Source: Pseudoalteromonas luteoviolacea
GTDB lineage: Bacteria; Pseudomonadota; Gammaproteobacteria; Enterobacterales; Alteromonadaceae
DNA length: 64,000 nucleotides
Direction: 5' to 3'
Assembly (NCBI RefSeq): GCF_000814765.1
Contig: NZ_JWIC01000006.1
Coordinates: 580,563-644,562 of the forward strand
Shown: one piece after another, positions 17,985-27,052 of the stretch
Numbering within the stretch: position 1 is the stretch's first letter
Layout of the letters: each line of letters starts with the position of its first letter
The notes under the pieces: model-generated
The model's input: only the letters and a program-made list of their open reading frames with translations
Databases searched by the model: none
What the model was told of the DNA's origin: nothing
Translations under genes and position numbers: made by a program

Positions 17985-18509
17985 ATGACAGGGCCATTTG
18001 TCTTCAAAGTAAGATTGAAAATTGCTGATTTATTTCATCAAGCTAATCATCTTGAGACTTTTACAGCTGCGCTTCAAAAGGCGGAGACGCTGCAGCATTT
18101 TGTACTCAAGCTGATCGCTTACTGTGCTTTGTCATATAAAAATGAGGTTCGTTGGTTAAATAGCAGAGAAAAGCACCACCCAGATGTTTGGCACGAGCTC
18201 GACAATGGCGAAATAGAAAACGCGCTTTTTGTGGCAAGTCCAGATTTGAGTGAACTACAGAAGTACGCGCGTCTTTACAGTAAACTCATTATTTTTAACA
18301 CCCATAACGAGCAATGGTTCGACGAGTTAAAGCCCCATCTTGTTGCTTTTCATAACCTAAAAATTTTTGCGATTGAATCACGTTTTGTTGACGAGTTAGT
18401 GGAAGCATTAACACGTAGCTTGCATTGGGATGTGATTATTGAAGATGGCGCCATCAGCATCAGTAATGGCGACGATTATTTCCAAAGTGATGTTGTTCGT
18501 TTAAGTTAA
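17985..18509 (+). CDS. yaeQ: YaeQ family protein
   Basis: A 174-residue cytoplasmic protein of the YaeQ family, which has a PD-(D/E)XK-nuclease-like fold. The family pattern is clear: KVRLKIADLFHQ at the start, TLQHFVLKLIAYCALSY (family: mmvRLLAyal), PDVWHELDNGEIENALFVASPDLSELQKYAR and IIFNTH. No enzymatic activity has been firmly shown for the family. It is divergent from the TonB receptor and shares the region with the Zur-like boxes. Its last nine bases overlap the 3' end of yfaE on the other strand. Confidence 0.85.
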   Translation: MTGPFVFKVRLKIADLFHQANHLETFTAALQKAETLQHFVLKLIAYCALSYKNEVRWLNSREKHHPDVWHELDNGEIENALFVASPDLSELQKYARLYSKLIIFNTHNEQWFDELKPHLVAFHNLKIFAIESRFVDELVEALTRSLHWDVIIEDGAISISNGDDYFQSDVVRLS

Positions 18510-18773
18510 TTTAATCACAACATCCGTAATTGGTTGAGAGCAGCACAGCAAAACTTCTCCATCTCTTACAAATGCCAAAGGCTCCTGATTGTAAGCAACT
18601 TGCCCATCAATAAGTTTAGCTCTGCACGCACCGCAGTAACCTTCACGGCATTGATAGGGAATTTCGATATTGTTTTGCTCTAAAGTACATAGTAGAGAAG
18701 GTGACTGAGCCGAAAATTTAAGCGGCTCATCATGGTCTTCAATTGAAATCTTCAGTTCTGGCTTTTCTTCCAT
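18501..18773 (-). CDS. yfaE: YfaE-type 2Fe-2S ferredoxin for ribonucleotide reductase maintenance
   Basis: A 90-residue plant-type ferredoxin. The cluster cysteines are seen as C-x4-C-x2-C (CREGYCGACR, about 42-51) and a distal LLCC (about 76-77). YfaE reduces the diiron site of NrdB to regenerate its tyrosyl radical. Its start overlaps the stop of nrdB (TAATG), as in other gammaproteobacteria, which supports the assignment. Confidence 0.9.
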   Translation of the reverse strand: MEEKPELKISIEDHDEPLKFSAQSPSLLCTLEQNNIEIPYQCREGYCGACRAKLIDGQVAYNQEPLAFVRDGEVLLCCSQPITDVVIKLT

Positions 18774-19903
18774 TACAGGTCGAAATCACCAAAGTCTGAA
18801 GCACTGACTTCAGCATCGATTTGACCTACTAGATATGAACTGATCTCTGCTTCTTGTGGCGCAACCTGAACGTTATCAGATACTAACCAAGCGTTGATCC
18901 AAGGAATTGGGTTGCTCTTGCTCTCAAATTGAGCTGGTAGACCAACAGCAGTCATACGCACATTTGTGATGTATTCGACGTATTGACATAAAATATCTTT
19001 GTTCAAGCCGATCATTGAACCGTCTTTAAATAAATATTCTGCCCATTCTTTTTCTTGCTCAGCGGCCTCAACAAACATCTTGATTGCTTCTTGCTCACAT
19101 TGTGCAGCAACGATTGACATTTCTGGGTCGTCTTTACCTTCTTGCATAATATTAAGGATGTGCTGAGTACCAGATAAATGAAGTGCTTCGTCACGAGCAA
19201 TTAGCTTGATGATTTTAGCATTACCTTCCATCAGTTCGCGCTCAGCAAATGCAAATGAGCAGGCGAAGCTGACATAAAATCGGATTGCTTCAAGAATGTT
19301 GACAGACATGATGCAAAGGTAAAGCAACTTTTTAAGCTCAAACAAGTTAATGTGAACTGTTTCACCGTTTATTTGGTGTTTACCTTCGCCATACATATTG
19401 TAGATAGATACTTTCTCGATCAGCTCATCATAGTATTTGGTAACCGAGTCCGCGCGTTCACTGATCTTTTCGTTTTCTACGATATCGTCAAAGATCACTT
19501 CTGGCTGCTTAGTCACGTTTCTAATAATGTGCGTGTATGAACGACTGTGAATCGTTTCACTAAATGCCCATGTTTCAATCCAAGTTTCAAGCTCGGGGAT
19601 TGACACTATTGGTAATAACGCTACATTAGGTGAGCGACCTTGAACACTATCAAGTAACGTTTGATATTTTAAGTTACTTAAGAAGATGTGTTTTTCGTGC
19701 TCAGGTAAGGCTTGAAAGTCTAATCTATCTTTACTTACATCGACTTCTTCTGGACGCCAAAAGAAAGAAAGTTGTTTTTCAATTAGCTTCTCAAATATTG
19801 GATATTTCTGCTGATCATAGCGAGATACATTAACAGATTGGCCAAAGAACATTGGCTCTTTTAGTTGGTCATTATGTTTTCTGTTAAACGTAGAATACGA
19901 CAT
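18773..19903 (-). CDS. nrdB: class Ia ribonucleotide reductase beta subunit
   Basis: A 376-residue R2 protein that houses the diiron-tyrosyl radical for deoxynucleotide synthesis, the partner of NrdA. The metal and radical residues are visible: Asp in KDRLDF, Glu and His in [15 protein letters not shown] with the radical Tyr in SRSY, and the second Glu/His set in [13 protein letters not shown]. The C-terminal tail ASDFGDFDL is the part that docks on NrdA. Length equals the E. coli protein. The usual upstream nrdA is not in this window: 637 non-coding bases and then an unrelated lipoprotein gene precede it. Confidence 0.97.
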   Translation of the reverse strand: MSYSTFNRKHNDQLKEPMFFGQSVNVSRYDQQKYPIFEKLIEKQLSFFWRPEEVDVSKDRLDFQALPEHEKHIFLSNLKYQTLLDSVQGRSPNVALLPIVSIPELETWIETWAFSETIHSRSYTHIIRNVTKQPEVIFDDIVENEKISERADSVTKYYDELIEKVSIYNMYGEGKHQINGETVHINLFELKKLLYLCIMSVNILEAIRFYVSFACSFAFAERELMEGNAKIIKLIARDEALHLSGTQHILNIMQEGKDDPEMSIVAAQCEQEAIKMFVEAAEQEKEWAEYLFKDGSMIGLNKDILCQYVEYITNVRMTAVGLPAQFESKSNPIPWINAWLVSDNVQVAPQEAEISSYLVGQIDAEVSASDFGDFDL

Positions 19904-20540
19904 AAATAATACTCGACACCAAAATATTTAGCGGCTATTGCCATAGCTCTAACCGCGGAAAAGTTTACAATTTATCATAACTTGAAGTGGTTAAAACCAC
20001 ACAAAAAGTGTGTTTAGGTTCTGCACCCAAACTGGAACCTACTCACTTCATGTCATCAAACCCAGAGTGTGTTTTTCAATATACGAATGTATCACAGAAA
20101 TAGATTTTTCACCGCAAATATATTTCAGACAATTGACACTTTCGCGTCTTGACAAAAGTGTACGGATAAGTGTAACAATATATCGAAAAAAGGCGGTTAG
20201 GATAATTTTTATACATAATAACAATGGCTTGTGATTTAATAAAAATGACTACACAACAATCGTAGTTGAAAATTGAAATAAACGAAAATGAGAAATTACG
20301 TTTTTGTTGTCTCCACACATACCTGTATTTTTGGTTAAGTAATCCCATCGGTGATTGATTAAGTATCAATATTTAAACCACTCTTAACAATATGGAAATT
20401 TTACGAACAACGAGCGAGTGGAGCGGACTTTACATGATACGCAGAGAAAAAACACGATTGCTTAATTCTAGTTGCATTCTTTATTAGTTCAGGTGGTGAG
20501 CGCAAAAAGGCCATAAGGCCTTTTTGCAAGCAAAGATAGT
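19904..20540. other. intergenic region upstream of nrdB with two inverted repeats
   Basis: About 640 bases without a credible gene. Two adjacent inverted repeats lie 84-110 bases upstream of nrdB: GTGGTT-aa-AACCAC (19987-20000) and CACAC-aaaaa-GTGTG (19998-20012). They could be an operator for nrdB, but they do not fit the NrdR box well. A terminator lies at the right end. The open frames across 20010-20370 on both strands lack ribosome sites and protein character. Confidence 0.5.
20502..20527. terminator. strong hairpin terminator
   Basis: A perfect 11-bp stem GCAAAAAGGCC (20502-20512) / GGCCTTTTTGC (20517-20527) with a 4-base loop. It follows the stop of the minus-strand lipoprotein gene by 13 bases. 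Confidence 0.8.
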
Positions 20541-22516
20541 TTAACCGCCACTTCCTCCAGTGACAGAGACAACGGTCGTCGTGACATCAATATTTTCAGT
20601 TCTATATCGATACTGTATCATCTTAATAGACTGTAAATCTGTGTTGAGGAACAGCTGAATAACTTGACCATCATCATCAGCACCATAGCTAATTTGAATT
20701 CTAGGCTCATTTTCTATGTTTCTTCTATCAGCAATACTCATAATCATAGAAGCATCGAAACTCACGCCGGTATCAAAGTCAACTGTGCCGTTTGATTCAA
20801 TAATCACAGTGCCTCGCTATGTCCATCACCAGTGACTGTATAGGTGTTCGCGAACGCGGTTACCAACTCAAGGTTCTCGACTGCACCGTCGGTTGATTTT
20901 TCTGTAAACTGTCCTAAGAAAGTACTTTCTGATGTACTCAAATTTACTTCATGGAATTTATCGTTAAGAACAGCAACTGCATACTTAAAGCCATTCGCTT
21001 CATCGTTATATATATACTCAGATCCGACCTTTTCAAATTCATTAATTTGAATCTCGGAGCCGTCATTGGCCTCTGGGTTAGGATCAATAAATAGGGCACC
21101 TGAACTTGAGAATGTAAATTGTACAACTTGGCCGTCGCTATATGATGAACCACTGGCACTCATGGCAAAGGTCAGTGAAAAAGACTTGCCTTTTAGAGCA
21201 TCAGGCAGCATGTCACTGCTATCATCAGAATCATCATCGCTGTCACCTGAATAACCAGGTGTCCAAGTATAAGTAAGGTCCGAGGTTGAGGTGACGCCTT
21301 GCGTAGAAATGGTGTACTGCACACTGACAACTAACTTACTTTCATCTGCGCTGACTAGCTGAAATGAAAAGTTAGACACAGTAATGCCTTGAGACTCGAT
21401 TTGGGTTTTGATTTCTTTCTCAATCTCACCTAGGTCTTCAGGGTTTGGTGCTGGAATATTTTCGAGTTTAATCTCAGGCAAGTTAACTGAAATACCTGCG
21501 GTAGTCGATGTGCCTGTGATGGTTAAAGTTGGTACAATGTCATCGCTACCTTGGTCATCATCATCATCGTCATCACCGCCAGGTATGAGGCCCCCGGGGA
21601 TAAAGTCGAAAGATATGTCATCTAAGTTCAGATCTTTTAATATTTCTTCAAGACCTTCTAAAGTTTTTTTAATGTCATCAAGAGAGAATATGCCATTCAC
21701 ATCTGCTGACAAGGCCTCTACACCAAAGCTATTGGCATAGGCGCTAATTTGGCTTGATAAATCAGATACAAAAGTTTCTGCGTTATATACCGGATTTTCG
21801 AAGACTTGATCGCCTACCTTTCCATCTAGCACATTATCTAGAAAATCAGCCTTTAAACTGTTTAAAATTGCAATTGCGGGATTGTCTTGGCTGGATCCTA
21901 GTTTGGCAAGGCCAGCAAGTGTTGTTGCGTATATGCCAGCTTGGTCATTATTAATTGAGCCTGCAACGTTTTCTGACACAAGTTGTGGTGCTTGTAAAAT
22001 AGAATCAAGCGCGGGTGCAAGGGCGTTTTTTATTTGCTCGTTGACTGCATTCACTGACGTAGCATCGACCACATTTGCTGAGATGATCGAATTAGCAGCT
22101 ATTTCAGTTAAGGTGGTGACACCTACTTGGTTTTGCAGTGATGCCATGACCGCACGTAATGTCGTTGTAGATGGTAACGGCAAAAATTGGCCTTTTGATT
22201 CGTCGAAATACTCAGACTCGCTGGTTGGTTTTACTTCAATAATGAAAGGACCCGTTGTGCCACTGGGTACGGTAATGGTGGCCGTACCATCATCACCGGT
22301 TGAGCCTGTTGCTCCTTCAACCACTTGTTTATTTGCCAGTGTGAGTAATTGGACGTCAGCATTTTTTATCAAACCTAGTGATGGGGTAACAGTGACTGTT
22401 GTACTTTGATCGACAGGATTAGTGACTGGATCGTCATCGTCGTTGTCTAAACAGCCAGACAACGATAATAAGGCCAAACCCAAGCATAATCCTTGGAATG
22501 GTTTATACATGTTCAT
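20541..22516 (-). pseudogene. acidic lipoprotein gene split by a one-base frameshift
   Basis: The first part (20804-22516, 570 residues) has a lipoprotein signal with lipobox LSGC, a short Ig/carboxypeptidase-like start domain, a helical middle and an Asp-rich linker (GGDDDDDDDQGSDD). It stops after TVTGDGHSEAL. The second part (20541-20807) continues IIESNGTVDFDTGVSF and ends in GGSGG. Adding one base near 20815-20818 gives GDGHSRGTVIIESNG and a single 658-residue protein, so this is one gene with a single missing base. The function is unknown; the acidic linker and beta-rich C-terminus suggest a surface or periplasmic role. As drawn, the halves overlap as GTGA and could also be translated as two products. 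Confidence 0.7.
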
Positions 22517-22697
22517 AGCAATGCCTACAAGGTTATTAAAACGGTTTTGCTATTGCATCAACCAACCTGCCAATTCCTTGTAATTACTGTTTAATACCCA
22601 TGTTCGCTTCCAGCTAATGTTGATTGTGCGATCCAATAGCTTAATAGAATGTAGCCCAAAATTGCTATTTTAGAAGTAATGTGAAAAAAACAGGTCG

Positions 22698-23165
22698 TTA
22701 AAGCGTGTCAACTCTATCAACGATGACTTCACGGTGGCTGAATTTACAGGTGCTATCCGTCACTATTAAGTCATCGAGATAGCGACCAGCTATCACGGTT
22801 GTTTCACCTTCATTATTTTTATTTTTTTGGTACAAGATAAAATTGGAATTAGCCCTAATACGTGCATTTTCATCTAAAAAAATTCGACTACTGGTCATAA
22901 GGTGAATTGATTTCTTTTGCTTTTTTGCCGATTCAAATCTTGCTGCTAGTGCTTGATGACCAACTAAGGATATATTTAATTTTTCTACATTAAACGTGGC
23001 GTTTTCGGTAAATAAACTGACGTACTGCTCAGTGGTGCCTTTGTCCCTTATCTCTGGATATTGGTATAACGTTTGCTCGCATTGTTGATGCACAGATGGG
23101 TCTATTGGTTTAGTGAGCGAACATGCGGTAAGAAAAACGAAGGGGAAGACGCAGAGTTGTTTCAT
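22698..23165 (-). CDS. lipoprotein with a SnoaL/NTF2-like domain
   Basis: A 155-residue lipoprotein: signal MKQLCVFPFVFLTAC with Cys15 as the lipid site, then an NTF2-like fold of about 125 residues. The SnoaL-type pattern is visible as YQYPEIRDKGTTEQYVSLFTENATF (helix plus first strand), IHLMTSS and VIAGRYLDDLIVTDSTCKFSHREVIVD at the end. Family members are ligand-binding or small-molecule isomerase/dehydratase-like; the ligand is not predictable. Outer-membrane or periplasmic location is inferred from the lipobox. Confidence 0.75.
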   Translation of the reverse strand: MKQLCVFPFVFLTACSLTKPIDPSVHQQCEQTLYQYPEIRDKGTTEQYVSLFTENATFNVEKLNISLVGHQALAARFESAKKQKKSIHLMTSSRIFLDENARIRANSNFILYQKNKNNEGETTVIAGRYLDDLIVTDSTCKFSHREVIVDRVDTL

Positions 23166-23203
23166 ATATTTCCTTGTTATTTTTGTAGGCTTCCTTTTCG
23201 GCG

Positions 23204-23401
23204 TTATTTCGAAGAGTGCTTACTTTTTTTCTTAGCAGCAACAAATCTGGAAGCAAGTGCATATACAACATACACCAATACCAAAGAATTGCCGAGTACT
23301 AATACGTCCTTGTCTTCCGTCATTAACCACAAAAAAGCAAGTGCAACAGCAGCAATGGTGAAGTGTGTCACTAAGGGATTAGTTTTACTCTTTTTACCCA
23401 T
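23204..23401 (-). CDS. small membrane protein, 65 residues
   Basis: A 65-residue protein with two hydrophobic helices (about 13-26 and 33-50), a basic N-terminus (MGKKSKTNP) and a very basic C-terminus (AAKKKSKHSSK). No family is recognised. It starts 236 bases upstream of the SnoaL-like lipoprotein gene on the same strand, so they could share a transcript. Confidence 0.55.
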   Translation of the reverse strand: MGKKSKTNPLVTHFTIAAVALAFLWLMTEDKDVLVLGNSLVLVYVVYALASRFVAAKKKSKHSSK

Positions 23402-23671
23402 TAAAAAACCCTAAACTAAAATTAAGACGGCATTATAAAGTGAAACAAGTACACAAACCATGCTTTTGGAACGTTTTATTACGCCAAAATTGCTAAGTAA
23501 CTGTAATCAACAGGAATTGATTTTAACCGTCTTTATTGTGTCATTAACTCACTCGAACTAAAGGATTAATCTTAAAGTCGTACTAATATGATGGTTCTTG
23601 ACCTAGGTTAATTTTTTACCTGAATTAGGGTTTTAAAATATAGGTAGAGCAGGGAAAACACATGACCTTAT

Positions 23672-25252
23672 ATGGCTAAAACAAATTTACTGGATGTGTT
23701 AAAGCACATTTTTAGAATCGATTTAAAAAAACTCATATTGGCTTTGGCAACGTGTGGTGTCGTATTGTCTCTATTAAATACACTTTTTGCCAGTTACCAA
23801 GTGCATAGACAAGCGTTTATCCAAGATACTTTGCATGCTAATCAGACTTATGCAACAAAACTTGCAGAGGTTACACAACTTTTCTTACAGTCAGTGAACA
23901 GTCAATTAAATGTCAGTGCATTCCATATTGTCGAGCATATTGATGACACAGTATTGGTTAACGCCGAATTAGAGCGCTTGTTGTCACAAACGAATAGCTT
24001 TGACTCTCTCGTTGTGGTGAACCGCGCAGGTAAAATTATCGCAGTGAGGCCTGAATTACCAGTGTTAGGTGAGTCAATCTCTTCACAGCAACTAGATAAA
24101 GTGATGTCACAAAAACCCATTGTCCTTGATCCCTTTGTCTCTCCTGCTGGCAATTTGATGATCAGCCCAACATATCCGCTTATTGATAGCCAAGGTCAAT
24201 ATTTGGGTTTTGTTGCCGGGGGCATTTATCTCCACGGTGATACGATCCTGAATCGTTTACTTGGGAAACATCATTACGCAGATGACTCATATTCATATGT
24301 CGTGGATAAAAAGAGACGTATTTTGTATCACCCAGATCCAAAAAGAATTGGAGAGCAGGTATCTAATAACATTGTTGTTGATAATGTTTTGGCTGGGCAA
24401 ACAGGTGCAATGGAGCTAACCAATAGCAATGATATACAGATGCTCGCTGGCTTTGCGACAATCCCAATGACAGGGTGGGGAGTTGTAAGTCAAAGACCAC
24501 TTATTTCAATTTTAAATCAACTCGCAATTACACATAAATCCGTTGTTTACTCAAGCATACCTTTTACCGTTGTGCTTTTAGGGTGGGTTTTTGTGGTTGG
24601 TGTTCTAATTGCTAGGCCACTGACTTTATTGGCAAAACAACTAATTACCGTTGAAAATCAGAGTCTATCTGGCTCTGGAGTGAACGCCTGGTATTACGAG
24701 GTTGCGAATTTAAAATTTGCTTTACTGCAAAGCCACCGTGCGGTCCGACAGGTAATTAAATCACTAGATGCTGACCGAAAAACAGATAAACTCACTTCTT
24801 TACACAATAGGCTTTCATTGGATCTATGGCTTAAAAATGCAATCAACGCTAAAGTCGGATTTTCAGTATTGGCGATTGATATTGACCATTTTAAATCAAT
24901 CAATGACAGTCATGGACACAGTACCGGTGATAAAGTACTCAAAGAACTGGCGAAGTTAATGATTCAAAATGCGAGAACTGATGATTTTTGCAGTCGGATA
25001 GGCGGCGAGGAGTTTTTAATTTTTATGCCAAACCAATCGATTTCCCAGGCAATGGTAACGGCTGAAAGGCTGAGAAAATTAATCTCGAATCACAGCATGC
25101 CTGATGGGGTCAGAGTGACAGTCTCTATCGGCGTATCTCAGTGGCCAAATAACTCTATGCGAATTGATAAAACAATCGAAATGGCTGATAAGGCTCTTTA
25201 TCAAGCTAAAAAGATGGGAAGAAACAGAAGTTGCTATCTTGAAGCGGCATAA
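23672..25252 (+). CDS. membrane diguanylate cyclase with Cache sensor
   Basis: A 526-residue protein: N-terminal membrane helix (about 17-37), a periplasmic double-Cache sensor (about 45-285, with FVSPAGNLMISPTYPLIDSQGQYLGFVAGGIYL), a second membrane helix (about 290-312), a linker helix and a GGDEF domain (about 365-525). The active site is GGEEF in RIGGEEFLIF, and RTDD five residues before it is an intact inhibitory (RxxD) site, so it should make cyclic-di-GMP with product feedback. The Cache ligand is unknown. It is a single-gene unit. Confidence 0.92.
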   Translation: MAKTNLLDVLKHIFRIDLKKLILALATCGVVLSLLNTLFASYQVHRQAFIQDTLHANQTYATKLAEVTQLFLQSVNSQLNVSAFHIVEHIDDTVLVNAELERLLSQTNSFDSLVVVNRAGKIIAVRPELPVLGESISSQQLDKVMSQKPIVLDPFVSPAGNLMISPTYPLIDSQGQYLGFVAGGIYLHGDTILNRLLGKHHYADDSYSYVVDKKRRILYHPDPKRIGEQVSNNIVVDNVLAGQTGAMELTNSNDIQMLAGFATIPMTGWGVVSQRPLISILNQLAITHKSVVYSSIPFTVVLLGWVFVVGVLIARPLTLLAKQLITVENQSLSGSGVNAWYYEVANLKFALLQSHRAVRQVIKSLDADRKTDKLTSLHNRLSLDLWLKNAINAKVGFSVLAIDIDHFKSINDSHGHSTGDKVLKELAKLMIQNARTDDFCSRIGGEEFLIFMPNQSISQAMVTAERLRKLISNHSMPDGVRVTVSIGVSQWPNNSMRIDKTIEMADKALYQAKKMGRNRSCYLEAA

Positions 25253-25372
25253 AGGGCTTTTTGTTCATAAAATAGCTAATCATTTACAAACTTTTAGCTT
25301 AGACAATGATCTTTGTCTTAAATGTGGGTAAGATGCGCGCCAAATTGTAATATTATTGATTTGGAGTAGTAA

Positions 25373-26779
25373 ATGGGACAAACTTTGAAAGTGCCACACA
25401 CACTCGTGCTGTTGCTCGGCATGATGGTGGTTGCCCTGTTAGCCACATGGGTGGTACCTCAGGGCTTTTTTGAAACAAGCGTGACCGAAAGCGGCAGGCA
25501 GATGGTTGTCGCTGGTACTTATCAGCTCGTAGAGCAAAAACAATACCTTACTCCATGGGATCTGCTAACTGCAATTCCAAAAGCATTTGCTCAAGCTCAA
25601 GATGTTATCTTCTTCGTATTAATCGTAGGTGGTGTACTGAGCATTGCTCGTGCAACAGGTACAGTTGATGCGTTGATTGGTCGCTTACTGGAAAAGCATG
25701 GTACAAAGCCACAACGCCTTATATTTATGGTTGTGTTTTGTTTTGCTCTGGCATCAAGCACAATTGGTACTGCTGGTGAATATATCCCATTTGTACTGAT
25801 CTTAGTTGCGCTCTGTAAGGCAATGAGATTAGACGCAATGACGGCTGTAGGCATGATCGTAGCAGGTTATGGTATCGGTTATGGTGTTTCAGCGTTTAAC
25901 CCATTTACTGTTCTTATTGCTCAACAAATCGCAGATATCCCAGTATATTCTGGTATTGAACTAAGACTCGCTATTTTTATTCCATTTGTTTTGATCGGCT
26001 TTCACCATGTGTGGAGCTACGCAAAAAAAGTCTCAAACGATCCTAGTAAATCAATGATGATTGGTGTGCCTTGTCCACTAGAAGGACAAGCGAAACCAAA
26101 TTATCCTAAACTTAATAGTCGTCACCAAGCTGTTTTATTCAGCTTTATTGTTACTTTGTGTATCGCGGTATGGGGTATTGCAACCAAAGGCTGGTATTTA
26201 TATGAACTAGGTGGTTTATTTGTTGCTTGGGGTATTGTGATTGCTGTCATTGGAAAATTATCTGCTGATGAGACTGCTGAGCGCTTTATCGATGGTGTAT
26301 CAGATCTTGTTACCACTGCTGTTTTAATCGGTGTAGCACGTGGTATTGCACTTATATTAGAAGATGGTCAAATTCTACACACGTTGGTATATAGCCTTTC
26401 GTCACCATTGTCTCACGTAGCTGCAGAAATATCGGCTGTAGGAATGTTGATTATTCAAACTTTCCTGAATACGTTTATACCTTCAGGTTCTGGACAAGCA
26501 TATGTGACCATGCCGCTAATGGTGCCAGTGGGTGATTTGGTCGGTGTACCACGTCAGGTTGCCGTGCTAGCGTACCAGTTTGGTGACGGGTTCTCGAATA
26601 TGATTATACCAACTAATGCAGTATTGATGGGTATTCTAGGCATGGCTGGTGTGCCTTATACACACTGGTTTAGGTTCTGTTTGCCTTTGATTGGTAAGTT
26701 ATTATTAGCCGCTTCAGTGGTGCTTGTCCTTGCTGTAAGCTTTGGCTATGGCTTGGATGTTCAGCCTATTATTGAATAA
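25373..26779 (+). CDS. yfcC: YfcC family membrane transporter
   Basis: A 468-residue integral membrane protein of the DcuC/YfcC superfamily with about 11-12 helices. Recognisable blocks are VPHTLVLLLGMMVVALLATWVVPQG at the start, FFVLIVGGVLSIARATGTVDALI, STIGTAGEYIPFVLILVALC, GYGVSAFNPFTVLIAQQIA and the late FIPSGSGQAYVTMPLMVPVGDLVG. Members are annotated as basic amino acid antiporters or uptake carriers on weak evidence, so the cargo is open. GGAG precedes the ATG, and a strong terminator follows the stop. Confidence 0.88.
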   Translation: MGQTLKVPHTLVLLLGMMVVALLATWVVPQGFFETSVTESGRQMVVAGTYQLVEQKQYLTPWDLLTAIPKAFAQAQDVIFFVLIVGGVLSIARATGTVDALIGRLLEKHGTKPQRLIFMVVFCFALASSTIGTAGEYIPFVLILVALCKAMRLDAMTAVGMIVAGYGIGYGVSAFNPFTVLIAQQIADIPVYSGIELRLAIFIPFVLIGFHHVWSYAKKVSNDPSKSMMIGVPCPLEGQAKPNYPKLNSRHQAVLFSFIVTLCIAVWGIATKGWYLYELGGLFVAWGIVIAVIGKLSADETAERFIDGVSDLVTTAVLIGVARGIALILEDGQILHTLVYSLSSPLSHVAAEISAVGMLIIQTFLNTFIPSGSGQAYVTMPLMVPVGDLVGVPRQVAVLAYQFGDGFSNMIIPTNAVLMGILGMAGVPYTHWFRFCLPLIGKLLLAASVVLVLAVSFGYGLDVQPIIE

Positions 26780-26800
26780 AATTAATTTTTTCTACAAAAA

Positions 26801-26828
26801 GCCGTCTTTAATAAGACGGCTTTTTTTT
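26801..26828 (+). terminator. rho-independent terminator of yfcC
   Basis: A perfect 8-bp GC-rich stem GCCGTCTT (26801-26808) / AAGACGGC (26813-26820) with a 4-base loop is followed by T8. Confidence 0.9.
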
Positions 26829-27052
26829 GCTTTTTAAATAGCATTTCTTAGATAAAAATAATATGTTTGTGTCTATAAGTGGTAAAACTGGTGTTTAAAG
26901 GTTGAAATATTGTTAGATATATATTTCAAATCCTTGTTATTGATATTTTATTGATCTATCTTCATATTTCTAAATATTGATTATTTATCATTGTTAGTTG
27001 TATTAATTCCGGTTCATATTAATAACTATAATTATTAAAAGATTGTTAAACG

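Noticed and set aside
19998-20012. NrdR box upstream of nrdB
   Set aside because: The inverted repeat has an AAAAA centre and does not match the 16-base NrdR pattern; kept only as an inverted repeat.
20010-20369. Overlapping 74- and 86-codon frames upstream of nrdB
   Set aside because: No ribosome sites, odd composition and no recognisable protein features.
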